From CAZGRP01 sp964527995 (GTDB lineage: Bacteria > Zhuqueibacterota > Zhuqueibacteria > Oceanimicrobiales > CAZGRP01): a stretch of DNA of 14,848 nt. The notes beneath the pieces are model-generated. The model was given only the letters and a program-made list of their open reading frames with translations, had not been told where the DNA came from and did not search any database. The position numbers and the translations under genes were made by a program. Numbering within the stretch: position 1 is the first letter of the stretch; every line of letters starts with the position of its first letter. The stretch covers positions 1 through 14,848 of the forward strand of contig CAZGRP010000082.1 of the NCBI GenBank assembly GCA_964527995.1, read 5' to 3'. Of the stretch, positions 14,814-14,848 are shown piece by piece.

Positions 14814-14848
14814 CTTTGGGGCCGAGGTGTTATTGGAGGTAAGGTGCC

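Overview
The window carries ten protein-coding genes, all on the minus strand, with short intergenic gaps and moderately high GC. I see no rRNA, tRNA, CRISPR array, transposase or integrase. Three features point to a Gram-negative environmental lineage: a lipobox solute-binding protein, a carboxypeptidase-regulatory-like (CarboxypepD_reg) protein of a type common in Bacteroidota, and a permuted S55 peptidase with a secreted beta-propeller neighbour. The FCB superphylum (KSB1- or Calditrichota-like) or Acidobacteriota fits best, but the sequence alone does not settle this.

Read in the direction of transcription (high to low coordinates), the first block is about 14600-9378. A promoter-like element precedes a secreted S55-family serine peptidase. 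Then come a secreted seven-bladed beta-propeller protein with C-terminal beta-sandwich domains, a DHH/DHHA1 nanoRNase/pAp-phosphatase (nrnA type) and an M20 amidohydrolase. Gaps are 61, 45 (TAG to ATG spacing of 39 bases between propeller stop and nrnA start) and 4 bases, so a single transcript is plausible. The second block (8068-5571) is an exported CarboxypepD_reg protein followed 2 bases later by DNA polymerase IV (dinB). A small palindrome sits just upstream. A stand-alone family 2 glycosyltransferase follows (5389-4481).

The third block (4104-743) has a good sigma70-like promoter. It contains a family 1 extracellular solute-binding lipoprotein overlapping by 4 bases (ATGA) a MalF-type permease. 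The permease has an N-terminal extension of about 390 residues with a large extracytoplasmic domain. No second permease or ATPase accompanies it. The leftmost part (1-623) is a minimal nucleotidyltransferase (MNT) gene between two direct copies of a degenerate CGGAT-rich repeat, resembling a small inserted cassette. No HEPN partner is visible.

The most notable items are the sensor-like permease fusion in an incomplete ABC operon, the apparent circular permutation of the S55 catalytic motifs relative to SpoIVB, and the repeat-flanked MNT cassette.
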